From assembly GCA_964371945.1 (NCBI GenBank), contig CAYJPA010000011.1:1-64000 (forward strand): 64,000 nt of DNA. The letters are read 5' to 3'. Both the position numbers and the translations under genes were made by a program. Of this stretch, positions 53,899 to 61,218 are shown piece after piece (the stretch's first letter is position 1; every line of letters begins with the position of its first letter). The DNA comes from CAYJPA01 sp964371945 (GTDB lineage Bacteria; Chloroflexota; Chloroflexia; Thermomicrobiales; UBA6265). The notes under the pieces are model-generated. The model did no database searches. It was not told the origin of the DNA and saw nothing but the letters and a program-made list of their open reading frames with translations.

Positions 53899-54446
53899 TA
53901 TGCCATCCCTACCTTGGCGGTTGACGCGGATTCATATGAGCCAGGACCTCGCGAGACTGTGAGGTCCACTGCAATCACCCGTTGTGTTAGAACGATCTGC
54001 AAATGGGCGTACCTGGTCGGAATGAAGTCTGACGTGTTCTGGGACTGCACCGACACATGCGGCATCGTGGTCAGTTTCTCCGAAACGAGACCAGGATCGT
54101 GGTCAAAGTCGGGCACGTTTAGATCTTCGGGATTGAGTTCAATGATCCAATCCACGAGCTCGCTATACGGCAGAAACCTGACTTGGAGCGCTACGTCAAA
54201 GGTCGACGCCAAGCGCTTGAGTGTTCCGAGGGTAAACTTTCCGTAATTCGGGTTTTCAAGACGACTAACTCCCTCCTGGGTCATGCCTACCCGTTCGGCG
54301 AATTCCTTCTGAGACCAACCCCGCGCCCTTCTGAGTGCGCGAATCTTGTAAGGGAGGCCGGAGTCGATCTGTTCCTCGAAGAAGATGTCACGAGTTTCTT
54401 TGTCGCAGAGGCTGGAAATGATCTGCTTTCGTTTAGCTGAAGTCAT
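53898..54446 (-). CDS. XRE-family HTH regulator / HigA-like antitoxin with extended C-terminus
   Basis: A 182-residue protein. A Cro/C1 helix-turn-helix is at about 34-90 (LRRARGWSQKEFAERVGMTQEGVSRLENPNYGKFT read in pieces). A 90-residue C-terminal part of unknown function follows. It overlaps the preceding RelE/HigB-like gene by 14 bases, as expected of HigBA. Because it leads an R-M operon it could double as controller protein. The predicted operator is the inverted repeat at 54864-54879. Confidence 0.82.
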   Translation of the reverse strand: MTSAKRKQIISSLCDKETRDIFFEEQIDSGLPYKIRALRRARGWSQKEFAERVGMTQEGVSRLENPNYGKFTLGTLKRLASTFDVALQVRFLPYSELVDWIIELNPEDLNVPDFDHDPGLVSEKLTTMPHVSVQSQNTSDFIPTRYAHLQIVLTQRVIAVDLTVSRGPGSYESASTAKVGMA

Positions 54447-54819
54447 GGTCACGAGTTCTCCCTCGCTCGCCGAGTCTGGCCTTTCGTTTGAGCGCGGTCG
54501 CGCACGCCGATGCGGGTACAAGTTTGTTTTCTTTCTCGATCGCCCCCATCAGGATCACCACCTCGTTTCCTTCCCCGTAACAACAGAGGGGACGATACTC
54601 GTTTCGCTCATAAGTGACACGCATTTCGATAAGCCCCAAGCACTCCTTCTTTTGCAAGACCTTGAAGTCCGGTAGTTTAAGCAGCGGTTCCAACTCTGAA
54701 CTTTCGATTCTGGTGTTGATCTTCTGTTTCGTGCGCTTGGAAAGCGAATTAAGCCAAGTTAGGACAACGTTCTCCCCGTTGTCGAGCACGAAATCCTTGA
54801 ACTTCCAATTCCGATGCAT
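54433..54819 (-). CDS. HigB/RelE-type toxin (Gp49-like)
   Basis: A 128-residue basic protein. It resembles phage-derived Gp49-like/HigB toxins: VVLTWLNSLSKRTKQKINTRI, LLKLPDFKVLQKKECLGLIEMRV, then NEYRPLCCYGEGNEVVILMGAIEKENKL. It lacks an obvious ribosome binding site and may be leaderless. First gene of a six-gene operon running through the restriction enzyme. Confidence 0.82.
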   Translation of the reverse strand: MHRNWKFKDFVLDNGENVVLTWLNSLSKRTKQKINTRIESSELEPLLKLPDFKVLQKKECLGLIEMRVTYERNEYRPLCCYGEGNEVVILMGAIEKENKLVPASACATALKRKARLGERGRTRDHDFS

Positions 54820-54825
54820 AGGCTA

Positions 54826-54879
54826 TCACAAAATTGGTATTGCCACAAGCCCCAAACCATGATATACCAAAATTGGTAT
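54826..54879. promoter_or_regulatory. Operator region of the HigBA/R-M operon
   Basis: ATACCAA-AA-TTGGTAT (54864-54879) is an inverted repeat with perfect 7-bp arms. A second half-conserved copy, CACAA-AA-TTGGTAT, ends at 54840, only 20 bases from the toxin start. Two such sites 38 bases apart are typical of an XRE-repressor autoregulated operon. Confidence 0.65.
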
Positions 54880-54892
54880 TCATTCAACTCGT

Positions 54893-54916
54893 GGTCAGCT
54901 GTGAAGTGGGCTGACC
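54893..54916. repeat. Hairpin upstream of the tRNA-like gene
   Basis: GGTCAGC and GCTGACC form a perfect 7-bp stem around a ten-base loop, ending six bases before the tRNA-like gene. It may be a processing or terminator structure. Confidence 0.4.
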
Positions 54917-54921
54917 TGAGC

Positions 54922-54995
54922 GCTCCTGTAGCTCAGTGGATAGAGCAGGTCCCCCCCCAAGGATCAGGCCGCTGGTTCGAGACCAGCTAGGGGCA
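54922..54995 (+). tRNA. tRNA-like gene with eight-base C-rich anticodon loop (Arg-like body)
   Basis: A 74-base cloverleaf can be drawn. The acceptor GCTCCTG pairs with TAGGGGC (two wobbles). The D-arm is GCTC/GAGC with loop AGTGGATA. The anticodon stem is GGTCC/GGATC. The variable loop is AGGCC and the T-arm GCTGG-TTCGAGA-CCAGC. The discriminator is A, and CCA is not encoded. The anticodon loop is CCCCCCAA, eight bases instead of seven, and it lacks U33. The body (A20, A73, AGGCC variable loop) resembles tRNA-Arg. Amino acid identity cannot be assigned; it may be a frameshift-suppressor-like tRNA, a pseudo-tRNA, or carry a C-run sequencing error. Confidence 0.6.
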
Positions 54996-55053
54996 CTAGG
55001 TCGCGGTCATTGTGCCACGTCTACGGTATGCCGTAAAGAGCGCGGTGAAATGT

Positions 55054-55082
55054 TTGATATTGCTTGATCGCTCAAGCATAAT
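55054..55082 (+). promoter_or_regulatory. Transposase promoter
   Basis: TTGATA (55054-55059) and CATAAT (55077-55082), 17 bases apart, seven bases before the transposase ATG, so the transcript would be almost leaderless. Confidence 0.55.
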
Positions 55083-55088
55083 GGTCAT

Positions 55089-55855
55089 ATGAACAGACTG
55101 AGCACTGAAAAACGAGCACAGGTGATCGCGGCGCTGGTGGAGGGAAACTCGATCCGCGCTACCTGTCGTATGACCGGCGTCGCCAAGAACACGGTCGTCA
55201 AACTGCTTGTTGACCTTGGCGCGGTCTACTCTGCCTACCAAGATGAAGCGTTGCGTAACCTCCCATGCAATTCCAGGGCGAGTTCGGGTACGGCGATGTG
55301 TGGACGTGGACTGCGATTGATGCCGAGACCAAATTGGTACCGTCCTGGCGCGTTGGTCAGCGCGACCTGGAGAACGCTACTGAGTTCGTGCAGGATTTGG
55401 CCTCACGGCTCGCGAACCGCGTACAGCTCACCACAGACGGTCTCAAGCTGTATCTGACAGCGGTCGAGGACGCGTTTGGGATTGACGTTGATTACGCGCA
55501 ACTGATCAAGCTTTACGGCGATGACCCGACCGACGAGAAGCGGTACAGCGCGTCAGCCGTCATCAGTACAGACAAGATCATCGTTCAGGGTGAGCCAGTG
55601 TGGAAAGACATTTCTACCAGTTACGTCGAGCGACAGAACCTGACAATGCGCATGAGCATGCGGCGATTTACCCGGTTGACCAATGGGTTCTCCAAGAAGG
55701 TCGAGAACCTCGCGGCCGCGGTTTCGCTCCATTTCATGCATTACAATTTCTGCCGGGTGCACCAAACATTGAAAACGTCCCCAGCAGTCAAAGCAGGCGT
55801 GGCGGATCATGTATGGACGATCACCGAAATCGCACAATTGCTCGATTCAAACTGA
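55089..55855 (+). pseudogene. IS1-family-like transposase with internal deletion
   Basis: The first about 61 codons encode the helix-turn-helix part (MNRLSTEKRAQVIAALVEGN, GVAKNTVVKLLVDLGA, ending LRNLPC). The sequence then jumps, out of frame, to FQGEFGYGDVWTWTAIDAET, which continues to the end (LTTDGLKLYL, YVERQNLTMRMSMRRFTRLT). Intact relatives have about 25 residues between, including the CDEIWSF segment with the first catalytic Asp. The deletion removes that Asp and shifts the frame, so the enzyme is dead. The later Asp (TTDG) and Glu (VERQN) remain. Confidence 0.82.
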
Positions 55856-55864
55856 CCCACTACC
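55849..55864 (-). repeat. Right inverted repeat of the element
   Basis: AAACTGACCCACTACC, the exact inverse of 51603-51618. It overlaps the last codons of the transposase gene. Confidence 0.75.
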
Positions 55865-55880
55865 TAAATTCGGCCTCCCC

Positions 55881-55908
55881 TTGACAGCCTGTTAAACAAG
55901 TGTATGCT
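55881..55908 (+). promoter_or_regulatory. Promoter of the LacI-family gene
   Basis: TTGACA (55881-55886) and TATGCT (55903-55908) with a 16-base spacer; the operator starts 14 bases further on. Confidence 0.72.
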
Positions 55909-55921
55909 GTGCTCATCTCCA

Positions 55922-55935
55922 TGGGAGCGCTCCCA
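55922..55935. promoter_or_regulatory. CelR/CebR-type LacI-family operator
   Basis: TGGGAGCGCTCCCA is a perfect 14-bp palindrome, identical to the cellobiose-responsive CelR/CebR box known from Thermobifida and Streptomyces. It lies just after the -10 box and before the regulator's start, so the regulator probably represses itself and possibly the importer genes downstream. Confidence 0.82.
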
Positions 55936-55952
55936 CAAGTCTGTTCTTGACG

Positions 55953-57068
55953 ATGTTCGACACCGAGGTCCGCATCCCGACGAAAGGCCGCATGAACCTC
56001 GAAGAAGTTGCCCGGCTGGCAGGTGTCTCCCGATCTACCGTCTCCCGTGTCGTCAACGGCGACAGCCGCGTCAGCGAGACCGTTCGTGCTCGGGTTCAGC
56101 AAATCATCAAGGAGCATAACTACCACCCCAACGCCGCCGCCCGCTCCCTCGCGTCGTCACGCACCCGCATCATCGGTCTGCTCATTCCGCATGGCGTCAG
56201 CCAGATCTTCCGCGATCCCTTTTTTCCCATCTTGATCCAGGGCACGGTCGAAGCCTGCAATGAGACTGACTACAACCTGACGATGTTGATGGAGACCGCC
56301 GAGGAAGGCATCGCCTCCGATCGCGTCTACCAGCGGATCGTTCGCGGGCGCCATGTCGATGGTCTCGTGATCGCCTCGAGCGTGGTAGAAGATCCCATCA
56401 TTACTCGTCTCCAGCACGACGGTTTTCCATTTGTGCTCGTCGGCCGCCACCCGCGCCACGAAGTGAGCTTCGTCGATGTCGACAACCGCACCGCCGCCAG
56501 CGAGGCGGTCGCGCATCTGTTGCAGCACGGACATGATCGGATCGCAATGATCGCCGGTCCTCGCAATATGATCGCCTCGATCGATCGCTACGCCGGCTAC
56601 GTCAACGCATTGCAAGAGTCCGGCCGCTTGCCCGATCCCGAATTGACCATCCACAGCGACTTCACCCGGCGCGGTGGTTACCGGGCAATGAACGAACTGC
56701 TCACACGCACGATCAGTCGCCCGGATGCCGTTTTCGTCGCCAGCGACGCCATGGCCTCGGGGGCGCTCCAGGCGCTCCGTGACTCTGGGCTTTGTGTCCC
56801 GGACGATGTCGCCGTGATGGGATTCGACGGTCTTGAAGAGACACTCGTCTCCCGCTCGATCCTCTCCACGGTGGTCCAGCCGACCGTCGAGGAGGGCCGA
56901 GAGGCAATCAGAATTTTGCTGGAATTGCTCGATCGCCCCGGTGGACCTCCGATCCAACGGTACCTGCCTACCCATCTCGCTCTCCGTCGCTCCTGTGGCT
57001 GCGGGGGCGATCCCGTGCCCATGTTGACCGCGGTCGATTCGATGTCAGGAGGTGAAGTGGTCTCGTAA
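55953..57068 (+). CDS. LacI-family transcriptional repressor
   Basis: A 371-residue regulator. The DNA-binding head is at about 14-60 (MNLEEVARLAGVSRSTVSRVVNGD, then hinge HPNAAARSLASSRT). It is followed by a periplasmic-binding-protein-like sugar-sensing domain with the usual FDGLEETLVSRSILSTVVQP segment. The first ATG after the operator is at 55953; an internal ATG at 55992 begins exactly at the helix-turn-helix and is an alternative. The C-terminus is longer than usual, with a CGCGG run. The operator sequence suggests a cello-oligosaccharide-type inducer (inference). Confidence 0.92.
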   Translation: MFDTEVRIPTKGRMNLEEVARLAGVSRSTVSRVVNGDSRVSETVRARVQQIIKEHNYHPNAAARSLASSRTRIIGLLIPHGVSQIFRDPFFPILIQGTVEACNETDYNLTMLMETAEEGIASDRVYQRIVRGRHVDGLVIASSVVEDPIITRLQHDGFPFVLVGRHPRHEVSFVDVDNRTAASEAVAHLLQHGHDRIAMIAGPRNMIASIDRYAGYVNALQESGRLPDPELTIHSDFTRRGGYRAMNELLTRTISRPDAVFVASDAMASGALQALRDSGLCVPDDVAVMGFDGLEETLVSRSILSTVVQPTVEEGREAIRILLELLDRPGGPPIQRYLPTHLALRRSCGCGGDPVPMLTAVDSMSGGEVVS

Positions 57069-57160
57069 TCGCGATCGGTGCGACTGCTTTTCGTGACAGT
57101 GCGGGCGCGGTCCCCGCTCGGCCCGTTCGGCCGGTCGCACAGGTGCTTTTGGACGTACGA

Positions 57161-57192
57161 ATTCGAATCCAGCATTGGCGCCAGATTCGAAT
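57161..57192. promoter_or_regulatory. Inverted repeat before the substrate-binding-protein gene
   Basis: ATTCGAATC (57161-57169) and GATTCGAAT (57184-57192), perfect 9-bp arms 14 bases apart, 87 bases before the start codon. Could be a leader hairpin or an operator. It differs from the LacI box. Confidence 0.45.
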
Positions 57193-57278
57193 GCGAAACG
57201 TGTTCAGTCCGCGGCGTGGACGCCCGCCTGTGGTCGTCTACATTGCCGGCGACGTAGCCGGCGAAGGATGGAGAACAG

Positions 57279-59027
57279 ATGTCGGACAACAAGACGCAGG
57301 AACTCGATCTTCTTCGGCAGCTTGTGCGTGAACGCAAAATCGATCGACGGAAATTGATCCAGACCGCGGCGGCGATGGGTCTATCGGGTACTGCAGCCGG
57401 TGCCGCGATCACCCGAGTGCAGCCGGCCGCCGCGCAAGACACCGCGGGCACCCTTGTCACCGTTTCGACCGAGCAGCAGCCGACATGGTTACGGAACTTC
57501 AATCCGCTCCTTGATCAAAACTCCTCCCGCTGGCCGACTCAGTCCGGTATCTACGAGCCGATGGCGGTCCTAAACGAAATCAAGAGCGAGCTCACCCCGT
57601 GGTTGGCGACCGAGTGGTCCTTCAATGCCGAGAACACGGAACTGACATTCAAAATTCGCGAGGGCGTCAAATGGTCGGACGGCGAAGCTCTCACCGCCGG
57701 CGATGTTGCGTTCACCTTCAATTATCTGATCGCGAATGAAGGTCTCGCCGGCACCGAAGGCGTCCGCGGCGTGCTGCCCTTCCTGGCCAGCATCGAGGCA
57801 CCGGACGACACCACGGTCGTCTTCACCTTCTCCACGGTCTTCACGCCCGGCCTGTACGACGTTGCCGAGCAGATGATCGTTCCGAAGCACATCTGGTCAG
57901 CGATCACCGATCCGGTGACCGCGACCAACGAAAACCCGGTCGGCAGCGGTCCATTCAATCAAATCGGCAAATTCGAGGATCAGTACTACGAAGTGCTTAA
58001 GAACCCAAGCTACTGGCAGGAAGGTAAACCATACGTTGATGGGTTCCGCTTCCCGGCCTATCCAAACAATGACTCGGCCGCTCTCGCCCTGCTAAGCGGT
58101 GAAGTCGACATCGCCTCAAACTTCATTGCCGATGTCGAGAAGACCTTTGTCGCCAAAGATCCTGAGAACTTCCATTATTGGTTCCCACCAACCGGCGCCA
58201 CCGTCCACCTCTACGCGAACACCACCCGAGCGCCATTCGACGATCCGAACGTCCGCAAGGCAATCAGCATGGCGATCGACCGGTCGCAGATCGTTCAGAT
58301 CGCGATGTACGACTACACCCACCCTGCCGACGGCACCGGCATGAGCGACGCCTTCAACAGCTGGAAGGACGAAGCCATGGTTGCCGCCGCAACCTGGGTG
58401 AACATGGATGTCGACGCGGCCAATGCGCTGCTCGACGCCGCCGGCCTGGTCAAAGACGGCGATACCCGCGTCCTCCCAGACGGCACCAAGATGGAGTACG
58501 ACATCAACGTCGTCTCCGGTTGGTCGGACTGGGTCTCTTCCTGCCAGATCATGGCGAAGAACTTCGAAGAGATTGGCATCAAAGCCACCGTGCAGACCTA
58601 CGACTTCTCGGCCTGGTACGAGCGCGTGTCGACCGGCGACTTCGATCTCTCAATCGGTTGGAGCAGCCAGGGCGCAACACCGCTCAACTTCTACCGCGGC
58701 GTAATGTCGAAATTGACGGCGAAAGCAGTCGGCGAGGCAGGCTCGGAAAACTGGCATCGCTTTGTCAGCCCAGAAGCTGACGCGCTCATCGAGCAATTTG
58801 CCGCCACCTCCGATCCCGCGGAGCAGAAAACCATTGCCAGCCAGATGACGCAGATTTATGTCGACAATGCCCCCGCGATTCCGCTCTTCCCCGGACCACA
58901 GTGGGCGGAATTCAACACCACGCGCTTCACCGATTTCCCGAGCGCGGAGAATCCATACGTCATCCCGTCCTCGTACGAGAACACGGGCCGGCTGATCCTG
59001 CTCACGACGATCAAGCCAAAGGCCTAA
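57279..59027 (+). CDS. ABC transporter substrate-binding protein, family 5 (Tat-type signal)
   Basis: A 582-residue extracellular solute-binding protein of the peptide/nickel/oligosaccharide family. The N-terminus has a twin-arginine pattern (KIDRRKLIQTAAAMGLSG, Arg23-Arg24) and a predicted cleavage near AAAQD. No lipobox Cys is visible. Family marks are FKIREGVKWSDGEALTAGDVAFTF and NPVGSGPF. Family 5 includes cellodextrin binders as well as peptide binders. The ATG follows GGAGA. Together with the CelR-like box, an oligosaccharide substrate is plausible. Confidence 0.92.
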   Translation: MSDNKTQELDLLRQLVRERKIDRRKLIQTAAAMGLSGTAAGAAITRVQPAAAQDTAGTLVTVSTEQQPTWLRNFNPLLDQNSSRWPTQSGIYEPMAVLNEIKSELTPWLATEWSFNAENTELTFKIREGVKWSDGEALTAGDVAFTFNYLIANEGLAGTEGVRGVLPFLASIEAPDDTTVVFTFSTVFTPGLYDVAEQMIVPKHIWSAITDPVTATNENPVGSGPFNQIGKFEDQYYEVLKNPSYWQEGKPYVDGFRFPAYPNNDSAALALLSGEVDIASNFIADVEKTFVAKDPENFHYWFPPTGATVHLYANTTRAPFDDPNVRKAISMAIDRSQIVQIAMYDYTHPADGTGMSDAFNSWKDEAMVAAATWVNMDVDAANALLDAAGLVKDGDTRVLPDGTKMEYDINVVSGWSDWVSSCQIMAKNFEEIGIKATVQTYDFSAWYERVSTGDFDLSIGWSSQGATPLNFYRGVMSKLTAKAVGEAGSENWHRFVSPEADALIEQFAATSDPAEQKTIASQMTQIYVDNAPAIPLFPGPQWAEFNTTRFTDFPSAENPYVIPSSYENTGRLILLTTIKPKA

Positions 59028-59049
59028 TCACCGCCATCTCGATCTCGTT

Positions 59050-59076
59050 CCTCGCTCCCGCTTCGCGGGAGCGAGG
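59050..59076. repeat. GC-rich hairpin 1 between binding protein and permease genes
   Basis: CCTCGCTCCCGC and GCGGGAGCGAGG form a perfect 12-bp stem with a TTC loop, 22 bases after the binding-protein stop. A second, 13-bp hairpin follows at 59133-59161. Confidence 0.75.
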
Positions 59077-59132
59077 CAGGGACCCGCGACCTGCCTCTCC
59101 TTTATGGAAAGCACTGAGGGCGCGATACTTGA

Positions 59133-59161
59133 CCAACTCTCCCGCGATGCGGGAGAGTTGG
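59133..59161. repeat. GC-rich hairpin 2 between binding protein and permease genes
   Basis: CCAACTCTCCCGC and GCGGGAGAGTTGG form a perfect 13-bp stem with loop GAT, ending 31 bases before the permease ATG. Shares the CTCCCGC/GCGGGAG core with hairpin 1. Confidence 0.75.
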
Positions 59162-59192
59162 TATCGGGCTGAGGGCACTCGGAGGTCAATCA

Positions 59193-60170
59193 ATGGGGTA
59201 CCTCGCACGGCGGCTCGGGTTCTACTTAGTCGCGGCCTGGGCATCGATTACGCTCAATTTTTTCCTACCCCGCATGATGCCGGGAGATCCCGCGTCGGCG
59301 ATCTTTGCCCGCTTTCAAGGCCAAGTCCGGCCGGAACAAATGGCGTCCATGCGAAAGGCATACGGCCTTTCGGATGCATCGCTCATTTCGCAATATTGGA
59401 CCTATTTGACCCATCTCTTGCAGGGCGACTTCGGCCTCTCCATCTCGTCCTTCCCAGCTCCGGTAACCGAGGTCATTGGCAAGGGATTCGCCTGGACCCT
59501 CCTCCTGGGCGGTGTTTCGACGATCCTGGCCTTCGTCATCGGTTGCACCCTGGGAATCGTCGGCGCCTGGAGACGTAGCGGATTCATCGATTCTGTCATG
59601 CCGCCGCTCTTGATCTTCGTTGGATCGTTTCCTTATTTTTGGCTGGCCACGATTGCACTCTATTTTCTTGCCTTCAAGGGTGACTACTTCCCGCTCCGGC
59701 ACGCCTACACCGACGGCATGTCGCCGGAATATTCGTTGGACTTCGTTTGGAGCGTGATTGTTCACCTCATCCTACCCGCCGGAACGGTCGTTATCGTTTC
59801 CGTCGGCGGCTGGCTTTTGGGCATGCGCAACACGATGATCTCCGTGCTGGCGGAGGATTACATCACGATGGCGCAAGCGAAGGGACTCTCCCAGCGCCGG
59901 ATCATGTTCCTGTACGCGGCGCGAAATGCGCTGCTACCCAACGTCACTGCATTCGGCATGGCGCTCGGGTTCGTGATCAGTGGCGCGCTGGTCACCGAAG
60001 TCGTCTTCGCGTATCCGGGACTTGGCTACCAGCTGCTCACCTCCGTACGCAATCTCGACTACCCGCTGATGCAGGGCATTTTCTTGATGATCACCTTCGC
60101 GGTCTTGGCCGCGAATCTGATCGTCGATCTTCTCTACGTTCGTCTCGATCCGCGAGTCCGGGGTTCGTAA
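59193..60170 (+). CDS. ABC transporter permease (DppB-type)
   Basis: A 325-residue inner-membrane permease with six helices. The N-terminal family start (GYLARRLGFYLVAAWASITLNFFLPRMMPGDP) is followed by the EAA-type cytoplasmic loop EDYITMAQAKGLSQRRIMF that contacts the ATPases. It belongs to the Opp/Dpp importer encoded here. GGAGG lies seven bases before the ATG. It partners the permease 20 bases downstream. Confidence 0.93.
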   Translation: MGYLARRLGFYLVAAWASITLNFFLPRMMPGDPASAIFARFQGQVRPEQMASMRKAYGLSDASLISQYWTYLTHLLQGDFGLSISSFPAPVTEVIGKGFAWTLLLGGVSTILAFVIGCTLGIVGAWRRSGFIDSVMPPLLIFVGSFPYFWLATIALYFLAFKGDYFPLRHAYTDGMSPEYSLDFVWSVIVHLILPAGTVVIVSVGGWLLGMRNTMISVLAEDYITMAQAKGLSQRRIMFLYAARNALLPNVTAFGMALGFVISGALVTEVVFAYPGLGYQLLTSVRNLDYPLMQGIFLMITFAVLAANLIVDLLYVRLDPRVRGS

Positions 60171-60189
60171 ACGGAGGAGTGGAACCAGG

Positions 60190-61218
60190 ATGCAAACAAA
60201 CATCAACGAACAAGCAGGCATGACCCCGGTGGTGCAAACGGCAGCCCCTGGGATCGAACCGGCGACGGGAGCTCGTCCGTGGTCGCGCCGGTTTGTGATG
60301 CCCGCGGGCATGCGTTCCATCTTCCGGAGTCGCAAGGCGACCATCGGACTGATAATCATGCTCATCTTCTGCGCGACGGCCTTATTTGCGCCGGTCATCG
60401 CACCCGGCGACCCGACCGACTTCGTCGCGCGGCCGCACCTGGCTCCGTCTCGCGACCACTGGCTGGGCACCACGGGCCAGGGCCAAGATGTCTTCGATCA
60501 AACGATCTGGGGCGCGCGCCTGCCGTTACAGATCGGATTGCTGGTCGGAGGGTTCACGACGCTCATCGGCGTCATCGCTGGCATGACCGCGGGCTATTTC
60601 CGGGGCCGAGTCGACGATGTCCTTTCGCTTGTGATGAACGTTTTCCTGATCATCCCCGCCCTCCCTTTGCTCGTCACACTCTCCGCCTTCCTTGGCAGCG
60701 GCAATCTCGCTTACTTCCTCTTTGTCTTGACGGTGACCGGCTGGGCGTGGCCCGCCCGGATCATGCGATCGCAAACGCTTTCGCTTCGTGAAAAAGACTT
60801 CGTTTCCGCCGCGAAGGTGAGCGGCGAAGGCAGCCCGCGGATCATCTTCCGCGAAATCTTGCCGAACATGACCTCGATCGTGGCCGCAAGCATGTTTGGA
60901 TCCGCCCTCTTCGCGATCGGCGCACAGGCAGGTCTCGAGTTCCTCGGTCTCGGCGATCCGAGCGCGGTAACCTGGGGCACCAATCTCTACTGGGCGGGGA
61001 ACAACGCCGGTCTTTTGACCGGAGCCTGGTGGACCTTCGTGCCGGCAGGCGCCTGTATCGCCGTTGTCGCCTTCGCCTGTGCGCTGGTCAATTACGGAAT
61101 CGACGAAGTCACGAACCCACGTCTGCGCGCGCAGCGGGAGATCGACAATGCAGTCAAGGGCCACTCAGTCAGCCTTTCAGGCGTCCGCGCCACTCCGATC
61201 CTCAAACGTGCAAACTAA
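60190..61218 (+). CDS. ABC transporter permease (DppC-type)
   Basis: A 342-residue second permease. It has a longer soluble N-terminus (about 50 residues), then six helices including the DppC hallmark near residue 90 (HWLGTTGQGQDVFDQTIWGAR) and the EAA loop LREKDFVSAAKVSGEGSPRIIF. The AGGAGTGGAACCAGG region precedes the ATG. It acts with the DppB-type permease to form the channel. Confidence 0.93.
   Translation: MQTNINEQAGMTPVVQTAAPGIEPATGARPWSRRFVMPAGMRSIFRSRKATIGLIIMLIFCATALFAPVIAPGDPTDFVARPHLAPSRDHWLGTTGQGQDVFDQTIWGARLPLQIGLLVGGFTTLIGVIAGMTAGYFRGRVDDVLSLVMNVFLIIPALPLLVTLSAFLGSGNLAYFLFVLTVTGWAWPARIMRSQTLSLREKDFVSAAKVSGEGSPRIIFREILPNMTSIVAASMFGSALFAIGAQAGLEFLGLGDPSAVTWGTNLYWAGNNAGLLTGAWWTFVPAGACIAVVAFACALVNYGIDEVTNPRLRAQREIDNAVKGHSVSLSGVRATPILKRAN

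Larger units (their letters stand above)
51603..55864. mobile_element. 4.26-kb element bounded by 16-bp inverted repeats
   Basis: GGTAGTGGGTCAGTTT at 51603-51618 recurs as its exact inverse at 55849-55864. The right copy follows six bases after the transposase stop, where an IS end belongs. Inside are a BglII-like R-M operon, a HigBA-type pair, a tRNA-like gene and an inactive IS1-type transposase. No plain IS left end is seen just upstream of the transposase. No target-site duplication is obvious in the flanks (AAAATCTT left, TAAATTCG right). Confidence 0.72.

Noticed and set aside
51590..55880. Target-site duplication around the inverted-repeat element
   Set aside because: The bases just outside (AAAATCTT and TAAATTCG) do not match; transposition is inferred from the repeats alone.
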